This document shows, one piece after another, positions 1 through 11,014 of a stretch of 45,268 bases of DNA. Each line of letters starts with the position of its first letter. Position 1 is the first letter of the stretch. The notes beneath the pieces were generated by a model. That model searched no databases and had not been told where the DNA came from. It saw nothing but the letters and a program-made list of their open reading frames with translations. Location: assembly GCA_009746045.1 (NCBI GenBank), contig RPFO01001483.1:148501-193768 (forward strand), in the 5' to 3' direction. Both the position numbers and the translations under genes were made by a program. Source of the DNA: Mesostigma viride (taxonomy: Eukaryota; Streptophyta; Mesostigmatophyceae; Mesostigmatales; Mesostigmataceae).

Positions 1-780
1 GGGCGGAGCTTGGTCGTCGTGGTTACCAACGTGGAGATCGTGAAGGAAATCACCTTGAAAAAATTCAAGCTCTTTCAAGACAGGTTTGTCTATGTATTTG
101 GTGTTATTCGGGAGGTCACTCAACTTGTGAGACCCCGGGCATTTTGAAATGACAACATGTTGGTTATGTATGTGGTTGTGTGCGCGCACAAATAGGATAT
201 GCAGACTAAGCTTGGATACTGCTATATGAATCCACAGAAGCGGTGGTATCAAAATATCTTTGTTAATCACGTCCTAGGCTAGCGTTACTGCCGGTGTTAC
301 CGTATTTGTGGTAGATAAGCATGGCTATCAAAGCTGTTGTTGTTGCTTGTATAATGATGTGGAATTTTTTTGGCGCACGCGGGGGTATCCTTGTTAGTGA
401 TGATCCCAGGACTGGTTCAAACGCCACCTTTTGCGAGGGCCACATGGTACAAGGGCCACCTCTTCTAGTTTTGTGAAGGGTGGCCACGGTGATGTGGCCC
501 TGCGCGTTTGTGTCTGGCCACCACCAACACATTATATGCGCGTGGTGGAGCCCCCGCATCACCAAGCCTGTAGGCGTTCGTGGGAGGAATGTAGTGCTCA
601 TTAGTTCATCAACCTTCCATGGTGAGCTTAGTAATCTTCCTCATGTATGTAGGGCGGGTAAGATAACGACAGGCTTGAGCTTCCATGGTCCAGAGCTTTC
701 AGACTCCGTGCCTGCACCTGGTTGTCTAATTGAAATGCATGTCAACGAGACAACCCGTATATATACTACTATCTATATAC
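1..780. other. No gene recognised; degenerate repeat DNA
   Basis: No open frame here has the composition or motifs of a real protein. The only structure seen is a stretch around 655-750 that is clearly related to 16055-16140: both contain a 'AAGATAACG-CAGGCT-GAGCT-CCA' core, followed by a 'TGCACTGGTTGTCT'-like end. It is therefore a dispersed repeat of unknown class. The rest gives no recognisable signal. Confidence 0.4.
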
Positions 781-805
781 TATCTATATATGGGACCGCG
801 TCAAG

Positions 806-1440
806 TTGCTGGGTAGCTTACTCCCAAGCTGCGAGGCCGATGTGGACCACCGTATCTCCCTCGCCTGGCACGCTTTACGCCAATACCGGTCCCTGTGGCG
901 CGAGCCCTTGGGCAAGCTAGAGAAACAGGACCTGTTTAAGGTCCTGGTCCTCCCTGTTCTTACGTACGGGGCCGAGACGTGGACTCTCACTGTTGACCTT
1001 GCTAGCAAGTTGGACGGCGCGGTCACCAACATGCTGCGGTCAATTTTCCGTGTAGGATACCCTGCTCATGTCCGCAAGGAGGACTTGTATCTCGGCATGC
1101 CACTTCTCACCAGCACCATCAAGCAGCGGCGCCTGATGCTAGTAGGGCACTTAGCTCGCACCAACCAGGTAGACACCTTCCGTGGCCCCTCTGCAGGGCT
1201 GCGCCCCGCCCAACCGGGCCGGCACCTCCTCACTGCGCCCAGCCAGGTTAGACGCCGCAAGGCCCGCACCTTCCGTCAAAGAACAGCTGGTAGAGGACAT
1301 GGGGGGCCTAGGCCTCTCCGTGATCTGGAAAAAGATGATGGACAAGGCCAAGTGGGCCCAGGTCATAGAGGACAACAACCCCCCTGCAGTGGGGAAGCCG
1401 CGCGTTGGCACACGTGGGCGGCATGCTAGACAAGACCCCT
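806..1440 (+). pseudogene. LINE (non-LTR) ORF2 C-terminal fragment
   Basis: The first about 125 residues match the C-terminal region of non-LTR reverse transcriptases. They hold the hallmark 'VLTYGAETWTLT', then 'KLDGAVTNMLR', 'LYLGMPLLTSTIKQRR' and 'LVGHLARTNQVDT'. The same blocks recur in the other LINE copies of this window, at 6420-6760, 10110-10340 and 26400-26480, but this copy is more diverged. The reverse transcriptase core and everything upstream are missing, so it is a 5'-truncated relic. After about residue 130 the reading becomes low-complexity and is continued in another frame, so the end is decayed. The fragment runs into an (ATCC)n tract, as many LINE 3' ends do. Family assignment is sure; clade is not. 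Confidence 0.8.
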
Positions 1441-1523
1441 AGGGTCGCGAGCACCATAGATATATAATAGGATTGTTTTTGTAGATAGCCTGTAGATAGC
1501 TTAGACCGGTAGGATTGCGTGCA

Positions 1524-1845
1524 CCCATCCATCCATCCATCCATCCATCCATCCATCCATCCATCCATCCATCCATCCATCCATCCATCCATCCATCCAT
1601 CCATCCATCCATCCGTCCGTCCATCCATCCATCCATCCATCCATCCATCCATCCATCCATCCATCCATCCATCCATCCATCCATCCATCCATCCATCCAT
1701 CCATCCATCCATCCATCCATCCATCCATCCATCCATCCATCCATCCATCCATCCATCCATCCATCCATCCATCCATCCATCCATCCATCCATCCATCCAT
1801 CCATCCATCCATCCATCCATCCATCCATCCATCCATCCATCCATC
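1524..1845. repeat. (ATCC)n microsatellite, about 320 bp
   Basis: About 80 copies of the tetranucleotide run with a single interruption, where two units read GTCC near 1614-1621. It begins about 80 bp after the end of the LINE fragment and may have grown from a simple-repeat tail. Long open frames in all readings (His-Pro-Ser-Ile or Met-Asp-Gly-Trp repeats) are artefacts of the 4-bp period. Confidence 0.97.
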
Positions 1846-3380
1846 GGGGTTAATGCTCCGTGGCTCCCCAACGGGAGCACGATTTTAATAAGTTAATAAA
1901 TTAATCTGTATACTACTGTGTATGTGTGCCCTGATCATCCGCCCTGGCCCAGTCTATGCGCGCTTGCCTCACCCATCACATTCTCATTCCTCCGATTTGA
2001 AGCCCTTCACTCCTGTGCTCACACCGCCTTGGGGAGATGATTCCTGACTGCCGTCACCTGCGCTATCACCATGCACAGGTCGCTGCCGCCATATGTCATC
2101 CATCTGAGCACAAAGGGCTTGGCCTTCAGCAAGTGAGTCGCGTCCCGCCGTCCGTTTGGTTGTCCACGGTGATGCCGCTTCGTCCGTGTAGCTGTTCCCT
2201 TCCGCAAAGCCGAGCAGCGAAGACAACCATTTGCAGAGGTAGAAAACCGTGTAGACAACCGTGTGCAATCGAATGGCCGGCTGGCAGGGTCTCCCTTGGT
2301 TGGGCAACTGCAGCACACATGATGCCTGCCGGACTTTTGGGTGCCGCCCCGTGCCCATAGCCTATGTGTGGCGCATGCGTGACCTCCAATAGCCGCATCC
2401 CAGAGGGATGTGCCCTGTAACAGGAATGCGGAGAACCTAAGGAAACATGCTCCATGCTGGTCCCAGCCGGCTCCGCATCAATGACCCACTTCCACCGTTG
2501 CAGGCTTCCAGGAGTGGGCATGCGCCTTACACAGTGCAGTGAATTCCATGACCGGAAGTTCTTTTTCTACGGGTAGATAGGGCGTCCTGTTTTCTGTAAC
2601 TGGATGTGGCGGGGGGCCAGCGGGAAGGGGGCAGTGGGTTGGTGGCTGGGGTGGCAGGGAAAGACTGGGCATTCGTGAGAATGGGGGGGGAAGTGATTCG
2701 GGAGAGTGATAGGCAGTAAGGGCACTTCACCGTCAAGCTGACTGTGCTTTTAGTGCATGAGCATCCTTTGTTCCATTTCCCCCCTTCCAATGGATGGATA
2801 CCCAAGCTGTCCATCTTCCGACTTTTTCCGTATGCTGTGCCGTGCATGTTGCTGGTGACTGACCGTGGCGCGACCTTGTGGCATCTGTCGCCACCTCGCA
2901 GGGGTACTGCATGGACCGCAGCCAGGAGCGCACTGCTGCCGCTGTTCCACAAGGCAGGTGCTGGGTTGGAATTTTGGAGCAGAAATTGGGGGATCATCAA
3001 GCTTTTGAGCCGGCACATGACAACAGATGCATGGGGGGTGGACAGGGGCACATATTTGGCAGCCCAAAGTGGTGGGTAGCAGCAGAAGGGTGGTGGACGG
3101 CAGCAGAAGGGTGGTGGGTGGCAGCACAAAGAGTTGCAGAATGTGGGCGGGGTGCTCTCTAACTAGGAGGGTTTCAGATGTGTGCACTCATCACGGCAGT
3201 GCACATACTAGTAAGAATGAGGCACAGCTTGGGCTATTGCAGACTGGAGAAGCTACAAGGATGGAGTTAAATAGTGTGGCCTTACAGTGTTGTGGCTCCT
3301 GAGGGCATGTCGCTTGTACTTGGAAGCCCCCACTTCATTGTGCACAGTCCACGGCATCCACCGGTGTTGAAGTGGTCCGT
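1846..3380. other. Intergenic; no gene recognised
   Basis: Several open frames of 65-200 codons exist on both strands, but none shows a family motif. Missing upstream P450 exons (helices A to C) would be expected on the plus strand here or further upstream. I looked for the helix-C Trp-x3-Arg pattern and the proline-rich hinge and did not find them. Two short tandem 24-bp copies (GGTGG-GGCAGCA-type) occur at about 3070-3130. Confidence 0.4.
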
Positions 3381-3502
3381 GCAATTTGGTTGCACACCTC
3401 CATGAAAGCCAGCAACTAAAGTATCTTTTACTTTCAACCGCATGCCCATTTTCCTCGGATCGTGCCCCCCGCTGCTTCCTTACCACCGCACTCCTTCTCC
3501 AG

Positions 3503-5005
3503 AGCATGATGCACGGCTTCCTGCCGGTCATGTCAACGGTGTGCGACGACCTGCTGGCCTGCCTGCGGTGCGTGCCGCCATCCATCAAGGTAGACATGAA
3601 CGACCTTCTCCACAAGTCGGCCATGGATGTCATTGGGGAGGTGGCGCTGGGTGTGCGGTTTGGGCTGATGAAAGAGGAGCTGCAGCATCTCACGGAGGCC
3701 AGGGCAAGACCGGCTGGGAGCAAGGGAGTGGGCGGCAAGGAGTCTGTGGCCGCCAAGGGGCTGACACACCGAGCCGGCGCCAGCAAAGGTGCAGGCATGG
3801 GGGCAGGCCCAAAAGTGGCCAACGGCATCGGCAAAGGACCGGAGAACAACGGAGATGTCAGTCAGCAGGGCTCCGTTCCAGATGACGGCAGACAGGGCAC
3901 CGACCTGGTGCTCCAGCACCAAGCGAAGCAGGCCGCGTGGACAGGCGAGGCGGTATCGGCACGAGAGTTGTACAAGCTGATCATGGAAGGCATCAAGATG
4001 AGCACGTTCGAGGCGTCCATCTCCAACCTGCTGGCCATGCTGTGCGGGCCGCTGGGCCGCGGCTTGCGGGCGCTGCTGTCACGCGTACCGGGCACGGCGG
4101 ACCACCGCTTCTTGAACATCCAGAAATACAAGACGCGCTTCTGTGTGCAGATGTGTATCGCCCGCAAGGGGGGGATGTGTGTCTCGGGGGGCTCCGGGCT
4201 GGATGTGGCCGTGGGTGCGCCGTCTGGCACGGATGCGGCTGGCAATGGGTCAGTTTCTGCCAATGGGGGCTCTCCCAGTGACTCGGAGACCCATGTCAAG
4301 GATGCGATGACGTTCCTGCTGTCGACCATCAACAAGGACACCAAGCAGCCGTTCTCGATGGAAAACATTGCAGGGCTGACTAAGGAGCTGGTGGTGGGCG
4401 GCTCGGACACCACGGCCAACACGCTCGCGTTTGCGCTGTACTGCGTGAGTGGGGATCCCGCGGTGGAGGCACGCGTGGTGGAGGAGGTGCTGGCGCCCGG
4501 GAGGGGCCCAGGTGTGCCCCTCACCCACGAGGACTTGGAGGACAAGTTCCCGTACGTGGAGGCGGTGATCAAAGAGTCGCTGCGGATGTACCCGCCCGTG
4601 AATGGCATGCAGCGGGAGGCATTGGAGGACGTTGAACTGGGGGGGCATTTCATCCCTCGGGGGACCGCGATCATGATGCCTGCCATGGCCATGAACAGGG
4701 ACCCAGCCATCCACCTCACCCCGGATTCCTTCTGGCCGGATCGGTTCCTTGCCAATGCAAAGTCAGACTATGCGTTTCAATTCAGCCCATTCGGGATCGG
4801 CCCGCGCATGTGCATCGGCCACCGGTTTGCAATGGTGGAGTCGATGCTCGTGTTCATCCGCCTGTACCAGTCGTTCCATTTCAAGCGCGCACCGCCCACG
4901 GACACCGACGTTCCAATCAAGCTGGCTCATACTGTCGTGACTAAGCCCAAGAATGGTGTATGGGTGTATGTGGTACCCAGGACAGCTGATGCGGTGTCAG
5001 AATGA
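3503..5005 (+). CDS. Cytochrome P450 monooxygenase, large 3' exon (N-terminus not found)
   Basis: This exon encodes about 500 residues of a P450, a haem-thiolate monooxygenase that normally sits on the ER membrane. In order, it shows the I-helix oxygen-binding motif 'GGSDTT' (near 4400), the K-helix ExxR in 'KESLRMYPP' (near 4570), the PERF-like 'FWPDRF' (near 4730), and the haem loop 'FSPFGIGPRMCIG' with the ligand Cys (near 4790-4830). The open frame extends upstream to 3386, but a pyrimidine tract and CAG at 3490-3502 look like a 3' splice site, so I start the exon at 3503. The membrane anchor and helices A to C are not visible. Between helices C and I there are two Gly/Ala/Ser-rich inserts (3700-3900 and 4180-4290), common in green algal proteins. 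Substrate and CYP family cannot be told; the 'IPRGT' and 'CIGHRFA' style is shared by clan 3/711-like and related plant P450s. Confidence 0.93.
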   Translation, partial: SMMHGFLPVMSTVCDDLLACLRCVPPSIKVDMNDLLHKSAMDVIGEVALGVRFGLMKEELQHLTEARARPAGSKGVGGKESVAAKGLTHRAGASKGAGMGAGPKVANGIGKGPENNGDVSQQGSVPDDGRQGTDLVLQHQAKQAAWTGEAVSARELYKLIMEGIKMSTFEASISNLLAMLCGPLGRGLRALLSRVPGTADHRFLNIQKYKTRFCVQMCIARKGGMCVSGGSGLDVAVGAPSGTDAAGNGSVSANGGSPSDSETHVKDAMTFLLSTINKDTKQPFSMENIAGLTKELVVGGSDTTANTLAFALYCVSGDPAVEARVVEEVLAPGRGPGVPLTHEDLEDKFPYVEAVIKESLRMYPPVNGMQREALEDVELGGHFIPRGTAIMMPAMAMNRDPAIHLTPDSFWPDRFLANAKSDYAFQFSPFGIGPRMCIGHRFAMVESMLVFIRLYQSFHFKRAPPTDTDVPIKLAHTVVTKPKNGVWVYVVPRTADAVSE

Positions 5006-5064
5006 AATGCCCCACCATAGAGCCAGTTGAAATGAAGCTGTAGGGAGCGGGGCCGCTCCTCACT

Positions 5065-5069
5065 TGTAA
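5065..5069 (+). terminator. TGTAA polyadenylation signal of the P450 gene
   Basis: The pentamer TGTAA lies 60 bases after the TGA stop. It is the characteristic polyadenylation signal of chlorophyte algae, so its position both supports a short 3' UTR and points to the likely host lineage. The word is short enough to occur by chance. Confidence 0.55.
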
Positions 5070-5540
5070 CAAGATAGTAAGTAAGACAACTAAGGTATTA
5101 AGTGAGATACATCTGGGCTCGATCGCCGCTGCAATGCCTGAATATCTTTGCGTGCAATAATCCTTGGAAAGGGGGTCTTTCCATTCTTTCGGGAAGATGC
5201 GCGTCTGACCAACCACCTTGTATGGCCCTGCTTATGTCATGCGTACATCTATGCCCCATATTCCAGGTTGCACACAAATTGAGCCATTCAGCTAGCATCG
5301 TTGGCACCCGTCATAATGGCCGAGCGTACAGTCGACTTGGATATTCTGATTTGGCAGTCATCTTGGATAGTCCGGATGACGCGGAGTCGCTTTCTGCGAC
5401 CCCAGACCTGGGCGAGTGAGTCGCGCGCCCCTTGCCTTCGAGGGTGAAGTATCCGCGTAGAAAAGTACCTCATCTGGTACTACGTGGCATGCTTTCGGAG
5501 CATGTTCACTTACTTACTTATTGTTGGCAATTAATTAAAT
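5070..5540. other. Intergenic; no gene recognised
   Basis: No coding signal was found. The stretch ends in an AT-rich run with ACTT and AATTAATT words (5505-5550) that also precede the dispersed repeat at 5550. Confidence 0.4.
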
Positions 5541-5549
5541 AATTAATCT

Positions 5550-5835
5550 AGTTAGGAACATAACTCGGCCGTTGGGAGTATATGTGGCACATAGCCCAGA
5601 GAAGGGGCATATATGGCCTTTAATACATTCTAAGCTACTTCCTGCAAGGGTGGGAATGTAAACGACACTTGCTCTAGGTGCACCAGGGCACCTGCATCCC
5701 CATGATCTATCAAGATATGCACAGCTAAGGGGGAGCCTGTCATGGGGGGGAAGATCATCATGGCTATACAAAAGCTAGAGCGTGGCATCTCAGCAGAGAG
5801 CAGCTCTCTGCATGGGCACATCATAACTAAATAAA
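5550..5835 (+). repeat. Dispersed repeat, copy 1 (LINE 3'-tail-associated)
   Basis: This shares long stretches with 13035-13225 (same strand) and with the reverse complement of 16485-16740. Common blocks are 'GAGAAGGGGCATAT', 'CTACTTCCTGCAAGGGT', a 'GGTGCACCAGGGCACCTGCA'-like block, and 'AAGATCATCATGGCTAT'. Two of the three copies sit directly behind the 3' end of the LINE family described below, so it is probably part of, or travels with, that LINE's 3' region. It has no coding capacity. Confidence 0.7.
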
Positions 5836-6209
5836 GCTAGGCATCATCTGGAGTGTGGCACATCATAGGCACACATGTACATGGCTAAATAATGCTTGTG
5901 AATCAGCTGGTATAGTGCCTGTAGGAGGCGTACATGTACATGGCCACAGTCTAGAACTATTCTACACTACTACTGCTGTATTCCCCTAAGCTGGGGCGTC
6001 TGGAGTCGCTGGGGCCGCGGGGGTCGCATGCCAGGGCTTGTGGCCGACGTAGATTTAAAAAAATTAAAAATTAAATTATAACATGCCTCCGTTGGGGGAT
6101 CATGTAGCACATATTCCAGGTTGGATGGGTGGAGTGGAGGAAGCCGCGTAATCGAACTAACCTAACTCTAAGCTATATCTAGTCTAGAAAAGCCTATCTA
6201 CGCTACTCA

Positions 6210-8420
6210 TCGAAACGGCGCCTCCTCTTGGGGGGAGGCGGCTTGCCCACAGGGGCTGGCGTGTGAGCCTTGACAATCTTCTGCCACCGCTTCTTGTCCT
6301 CCATGGCAGTCCAGAGAAGGGAGAGAGAGGGGATCGATGCGGTACTCAAACTGGGCTGGGACCACTAGGTCGTCCAGCAACATCTGGGTATAGGTCATGG
6401 CGTGTTTCCCTACCCTTTTAGGAATGTTCTTGGGGCCAGGCCAGGTCAAAATATGCCGCCCTGGTTGGCCGAGCCGCTGGGGGCCGGCCAGACCAAGGGC
6501 GGTGTCGACCTGGCTGGTGCGAGCAAGATGTCCTAACTCCTACAAATGCTATCCTACGCTGCCTAATCTCATCCGAAATACGAGGCATACCGTGATACAA
6601 AGACTCTAATGACCTACGCTGAGAAAACCCTACATTCAGGACCTGTCGGAGCATCCTGTAAACCGTGCCGTCTAGCTTAGCTGCCAGTGTTGCCGTGAGT
6701 GTCCACGCCTCGGCGCCATACGTGAGCACCGTGAGGACGAGGACCTTGAAGAGCATGCGCTTGCGGTGCTCGTCCAGGCCCTTTGCATGAGCGCCAGTAG
6801 GTATTGAGCGAACAAAGCCTAGCCCAGGTCAGGCCAATGCGGACGTCCACATCGTCGGCGGTGTCAGGGAGCATGCTCCCCAACAGTTTGAAGCGGTCGC
6901 GGAATGGGACCTCCGTCCCGTCGAGCAGGCGCGGCAGCGGTGGACGACTGGAGGCCCCAATCACCATCGCCTCAGTTTTGACACTAATCTCCAACCCCAC
7001 CGGCCGCCCTCGCCTCCAGGCCCAGACAGTCCAGCCAGGTCTGAATGTGCTCGGGGCGCGCGATGAGGGTGGTGTCGTCCGCATAAATCAGGTCAGCCAG
7101 GCGGTAACCCGTGCTAACCCCGCCGTGCCCACGCTCGTTAAGGATGTCCATGGCCTGGCTCGAACCCCTTAAGAGCAGTAAAGCGCGCACGTGCCTGGCG
7201 CATGACGTGGTCCACGACAATAATGAACAGGTATGGAGACCTATAGGACACAACGTTGCCACGGCACCCCGTGGTGAAGGGGGAATGGTGGGGTGGTGCC
7301 TAGCTTCCGTGCAGTCCGCACTACTGCCTGTGAGCCCTCATACAGTCGGCGAATGGCAGCAATAAACGCTGGTGGCACTCGGTCCAGAGCTAGTAGGATG
7401 GCCCAAAGAGCCTCCCAGAGGACCGTGTCAAAGGCCTTGATATAGTCAACAAAAATGAAGACCAGCGGCAAACTGTCAGGGCAAAGGCGACGCACCTCCT
7501 CCATCAACCGGCGCGCGACAAACACAGCCATGACAGTGTTACGACCACGACGAAAACCCCGATCTGAGACTCACCCAGGTGTGGGTCCAGCGCGGCGCGG
7601 AGCGCCTGTGCAGCATCATGCGCATGAAGACCTTCAGCGCGGCGCTCTGGAGGCAGACACCCCGGTAGTTACCGGGGTCAGCAGCAGAGCCCTTCTTGTA
7701 CAGCATGACGCGGATGGCCGTCTGCCACTCAGCAGGCGGAGGCTCGTCAGAAAGCAGGACACGGTTGCAGAACGCCAGCAGAAGATCCCTAATAACCGCT
7801 GGATCAGGGGTCTTCAGCAGCTCAGCAGAAAGGTGGTCGGCACCGAGTCACCGCCGCATCGTACCGCAGGCGAGCAAGGGTGCCGTCCAATTCCTTCAAA
7901 GTCAAAGGGGTGGACGACGCCGTCATGCAGTGGCAAGGCAGCCCTCCTGCAAGGCGGGGACTTGGTAGTCCGCGGCCGAGGAAGGGGGCGCTGGCGGCGG
8001 CGGGGGTCCGGCAACCCCGAGGCGGGCGGCCGTCTCGGGGTGAAGCGGCAGGGGCCGGGGGGGCGCGAGCCCCCGCCGGTTAAGGAAACATTGTGGGCCA
8101 ACCAGCGGTCATGCAAGGCTTACCGGCGCCGTGCCGTCCCCCGTGTGCTCCACCAGGGTGCGCTGCCGCCGGCCGCCGAGCCGGTCGAGGTGGTACCACA
8201 TGTCCTTGCCCTGGTTGCGAGCTTGGCAGGCCTTGGCATCGGCGATGCACTGGGCCGCCTCCGCGTCCTGAGCGTGTTCGTAGGCCTCCACGAGGGCGGC
8301 CTTGAGCACCGGTTTCTGCAGCGGATCCCGGTTACGCTTGAGGCGGTGCCGGGCGGCCAAGACCGTGGGGTCCTGGCGGTAGAGCGGGCCGGGGCGGCGG
8401 CGGGGCATGACCGGCAGGTG
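6210..8420 (-). pseudogene. LINE ORF2 reverse transcriptase relic
   Basis: The reverse transcriptase that would copy LINE RNA at the target site is recognisable in pieces. 'FVDYIKAFDTV' (near 7455) is the conserved block with the first catalytic Asp. 'DLIYADDTTLIA' (near 7080) holds the YADD catalytic motif. 'VLTYGAEAWTLT', 'YHGMPRISDEIRQRR' and 'AFVG' (6750-6560) belong to the C-terminal region. The segment 8420-8110 looks like the linker that precedes the palm. At least three frame changes separate these blocks, so no intact protein is made. Confidence 0.85.
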
Positions 8421-9930
8421 CCGGGCCGCCAGCAAGGGGCCGCCCCCTTCCAGTACACCGGCTGCCCCGCCTTGGTCTGCCGGAGCTGGAGGTAGGTCGG
8501 CCATAGCTCCCGTCGCCAGTGTTAAGCCGCGCCAGGGTCAAGTCGTCGTCATGCAAGGGTGAAGTGAGTCTTCTCGAGCCGCTTGCGCGGCGTCTGAGAA
8601 AAGAAATCTTGTCCGCCGGGTTCTTGAAGGCACGAGAAGGATCGAGCAGGGGCGCCCCTGCATTATCCCGCGCGCGGGGAAGGCGGTGGGCAACCAGCTC
8701 GATCTCACCATTAAGGCCCATGCAACCAAGGATATTTTCTATCTCAAATGCACGCGTAAGCTTCTCGGAATTCTCACCTGAAGTCCTCCATGTCGAAGTT
8801 CTTGACGATGACGTACGTTGAGGCTGCATGCGCTTGGCGAGCTCGGCCTCCTCGCGGAGGTCAAGCGTCTGCCGCTGGAGCTGGGCTGCGACGGCGGAGG
8901 TGGTGGATCGAGGTGGTGTGCTGCTTAAGCATGTCCGCCCAGGTCGTGACGGGAGGAGCATCGCCGACCAGGCCAGCAGGGGCTGGCTTGGCGGCAATGT
9001 CCTTCACCGCCTGGGCAGTGAGGCCTGCGGTGTTCTGCAGGACCTCGATGGCGATGGCATTATCCTTAAGGTGCTGGTCGATGTCGCGGAGCTGGGCGGT
9101 GATGGAGTCGGTGGAGGCGGAGGCCGGGGTGGGGTGCATGGGGTGGAGGCGAGGAGGGTGGCCCGGTGGCGGTGGGGATGGTGGGGAGCTCAGCAGCTAG
9201 CCAACGTGCGACCCACAGCTGCCACATCTGCAGTTAGCTGGGGCGTCACGTGCTGTGAGATGGCAGTTCTTGGAGGTGAAGGAGGAAGGCCGACACCTGG
9301 ATTCGGTCAAGGGGGAGGGGGCCCAGAGGTCCGCGGCAGAGCGCTAAAGGATGGAAAAGAGGGCGGTGAGCTGAAGGGGCGCCGGGCGGGACCAGTTGGT
9401 CAGGTGGTCAGGTCGGTGAGAAACCCGGCCGTCGATCAGGTCCATTGCGGAAGCGATTCAGGCCGGTCTGAAGGCGCCGGCACAGGTCCAGAAGAGAGGC
9501 GTACGCCACCCATAAAACACGAGCTCGATCCAGTATCTTGAGGGGCACCTAGCTGGCATGTCGAAATAGCTGGGTCTGGCGTCGTCGAAGGTGGAAAACA
9601 ACCCCGCGTCAACGGCAAAGTCGTACTCAGACCAGCTAGGTTCGGTTGGGCGGCTGCGTTTGGGTTCTGGCGAGGCTGATCGAAGGCGAGGCATGCATGA
9701 AGCCCGAGAGGGTGCCGGGCGACCACCAGTGCGCGATGGACTAGTGTCACCGCTCAGGCCTGCCAGACTTGAGGGCGAAGCTGCAGCCGGAGCTGCAGAC
9801 GTATTTTCATGGCCTAGCGCAGCCGGCCGCCAGGCTACGTTGCGTCGAGGAGCATTCGCTCGTCATATATTGCGTAATAGCTTCGGAAAATTATATCAGC
9901 ATGTGCGTCTGAGAAAGACGGAGCCATTGT
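8420..9930 (-). pseudogene. LINE ORF1 (nucleic-acid chaperone) relic
   Basis: Two blocks identify it by comparison with the inverted copy at 27504-28740. A helical segment near 9100-8930 contains 'NTAGLTAQAVKDIAAKPAP' and 'WADMLKQHTTS'. A downstream block near 8690-8530 reads 'RLPRARDNAGAPLL', 'DKISFLRRRA' and 'DDDLTLAR', resembling the RNA-binding and C-terminal domain of L1 ORF1 proteins. Expected role: coating LINE RNA in a ribonucleoprotein. The frame breaks several times. Confidence 0.7.
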
Positions 9931-10057
9931 GATATTCACAGCCGAAATCGGTGCTCAAACGTCAGTGAAAGTTATGAGCTCCGCCGTCAGCCATGGCTAC
10001 CTCGTGGCTCGTGGCTCGTCATTGTTGGCAATGCATGGTTTGCTGAATAATAATTAT

Positions 10058-10692
10058 AGGAACATAACTCCGTTGGGAGTATATGTAGCACATAGCCCTG
10101 ACGGTCCACTCCTCACGGTGCTCACGTATGGCGCCGAGGCGTGGACACTCACACCCACACTGGCAGCTAGGCTCAACGGCACGGTTTACAGGATGCTCCG
10201 ACAGCCGTCCTTAACGTAGGGTTTTCCAAGCGCCCGTCATTAGAGTCTTTGTATCATGGTATGCCTCGTATTTCGGACGAGATTAGGCAGCGTAGGGTAG
10301 CATTTGTAGGACACCTTGCTCGCACCAGCCAGGTCGACACCGCCCTTGGTCTGGCAGCCCCCCTGCATGCAGCGGCTTGGCCAGCCAGGGCGGCACATTC
10401 TGACCTGGCCTGGCCCCAAGGGCATTCCCAAAAGGGTAGGGAAACATGTCACGAACTACACCCAGATGTTGCTGGACGACCTCGTGGTCCCAGCCCAGTT
10501 TGTACACCGCATCCACTCTCTCTCCCTTCTTTGGACTGCCATGCAGAACAAGACGCGGTGGCAGCAGATTGTCAAGCAAGGCTCACACCGTCGCCAGACC
10601 CTGTGTGCAAGCCACCTCCCCCCAAGAGGAGGAGGCGTTTTGATGAGTAGTGTAGTTAGGCTTTTTCTAGACTAGATAGCTTAGTAGAGTTA
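10058..10692 (+). mobile_element. LINE 3' fragment (plus strand), same family
   Basis: After a 40-bp piece also found at 5555-5600, the plus strand reads the ORF2 C-terminus: 'VLTYGAEAWTLTPTLAARLNG', then 'YHGMPRISDEIRQRRVAFVGHLARTSQVDT' split over frames, then 'MLLDDLVVPAQF' and 'SLLWTAMQNKTRWQQIV'. The 3' UTR starts at 10645 and is interrupted at 10700 by the hAT-like element. It resumes at 12903 with the same sequence that follows in the uninterrupted copy at 18600 read on the minus strand. Confidence 0.85.
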
Positions 10693-10700
10693 GGTTTATA
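10693..10700 (+). repeat. Target-site duplication GGTTTATA, left
   Basis: The octamer is repeated exactly at 12903-12910, on the other side of the element. The unoccupied LINE copy at about 18607-18614 (minus strand) has it only once. An 8-bp duplication is the hallmark of hAT transposases. Confidence 0.88.
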
Positions 10701-10997
10701 CCGGGTTGGTCTGTACGCCGCACTTTTGCGATAAAATGCGGGATAAAGCATATTATGGGCCTCGACGTATTTTACGCGTATTTTACGTCTGACCACGCGG
10801 TTTGGACTTAGAATTTTTCGGGGGTACCAGCGGGCAGCGGGCACTGGCGCGGTGCCCAGGTTCTGGGCGCGGCGCGCTCACTGCACATTTGAGATTTTTA
10901 CTACTAGAAGTAGATGCGTACAGTTCTTTTCATAAAGCGCAAGCCTTGCAACATGTTTGGCCGGTAGGAGACAGCTAGGACTAGGTACATAACGCAT

Positions 10998-11014
10998 AAA
11001 TAACAGTGTGCCAG
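10998..11014 (+). repeat. Target-site duplication of the nested LINE, left
   Basis: The 17-mer AAATAACAGTGTGCCAG is repeated exactly at 11895-11911, immediately after a poly(A) run. This is the pattern left by target-primed reverse transcription. Confidence 0.88.

Larger units (their letters stand above)
6060..10020 (-). mobile_element. L1-like non-LTR retrotransposon, nearly full length but broken
   Basis: Reading on the minus strand, the order is: 5' leader (10020-9930), an ORF1 relic (9930-8420), an ORF2 reverse-transcriptase relic (8420-6210), and a 3' UTR ending in AT-rich sequence near 6060. The 5' leader is closely related to the inverted copy at 27345-27500, including the repeated 'GAGCCACGAGCCACGAGG' start. 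The 3' UTR matches 18522-18620. The endonuclease domain expected between ORF1 and the reverse transcriptase is not seen: ORF1 C-terminal sequence passes directly into the linker before the reverse transcriptase near 8420. An internal deletion is the simplest explanation. All frames are broken, so this copy is dead. Confidence 0.85.

Noticed and set aside
1308-1896. Long ORFs of Met-Asp-Gly-Trp or His-Pro-Ser-Ile repeats
   Set aside because: They are forced by the (ATCC)n microsatellite and are open in several frames on both strands.
3386-3502. N-terminus of the P450 from the first ATG/GTG of the open frame
   Set aside because: The 39 residues before Ser-Met-Met have no membrane-anchor or P450 character, and a good 3' splice site ends at 3502.
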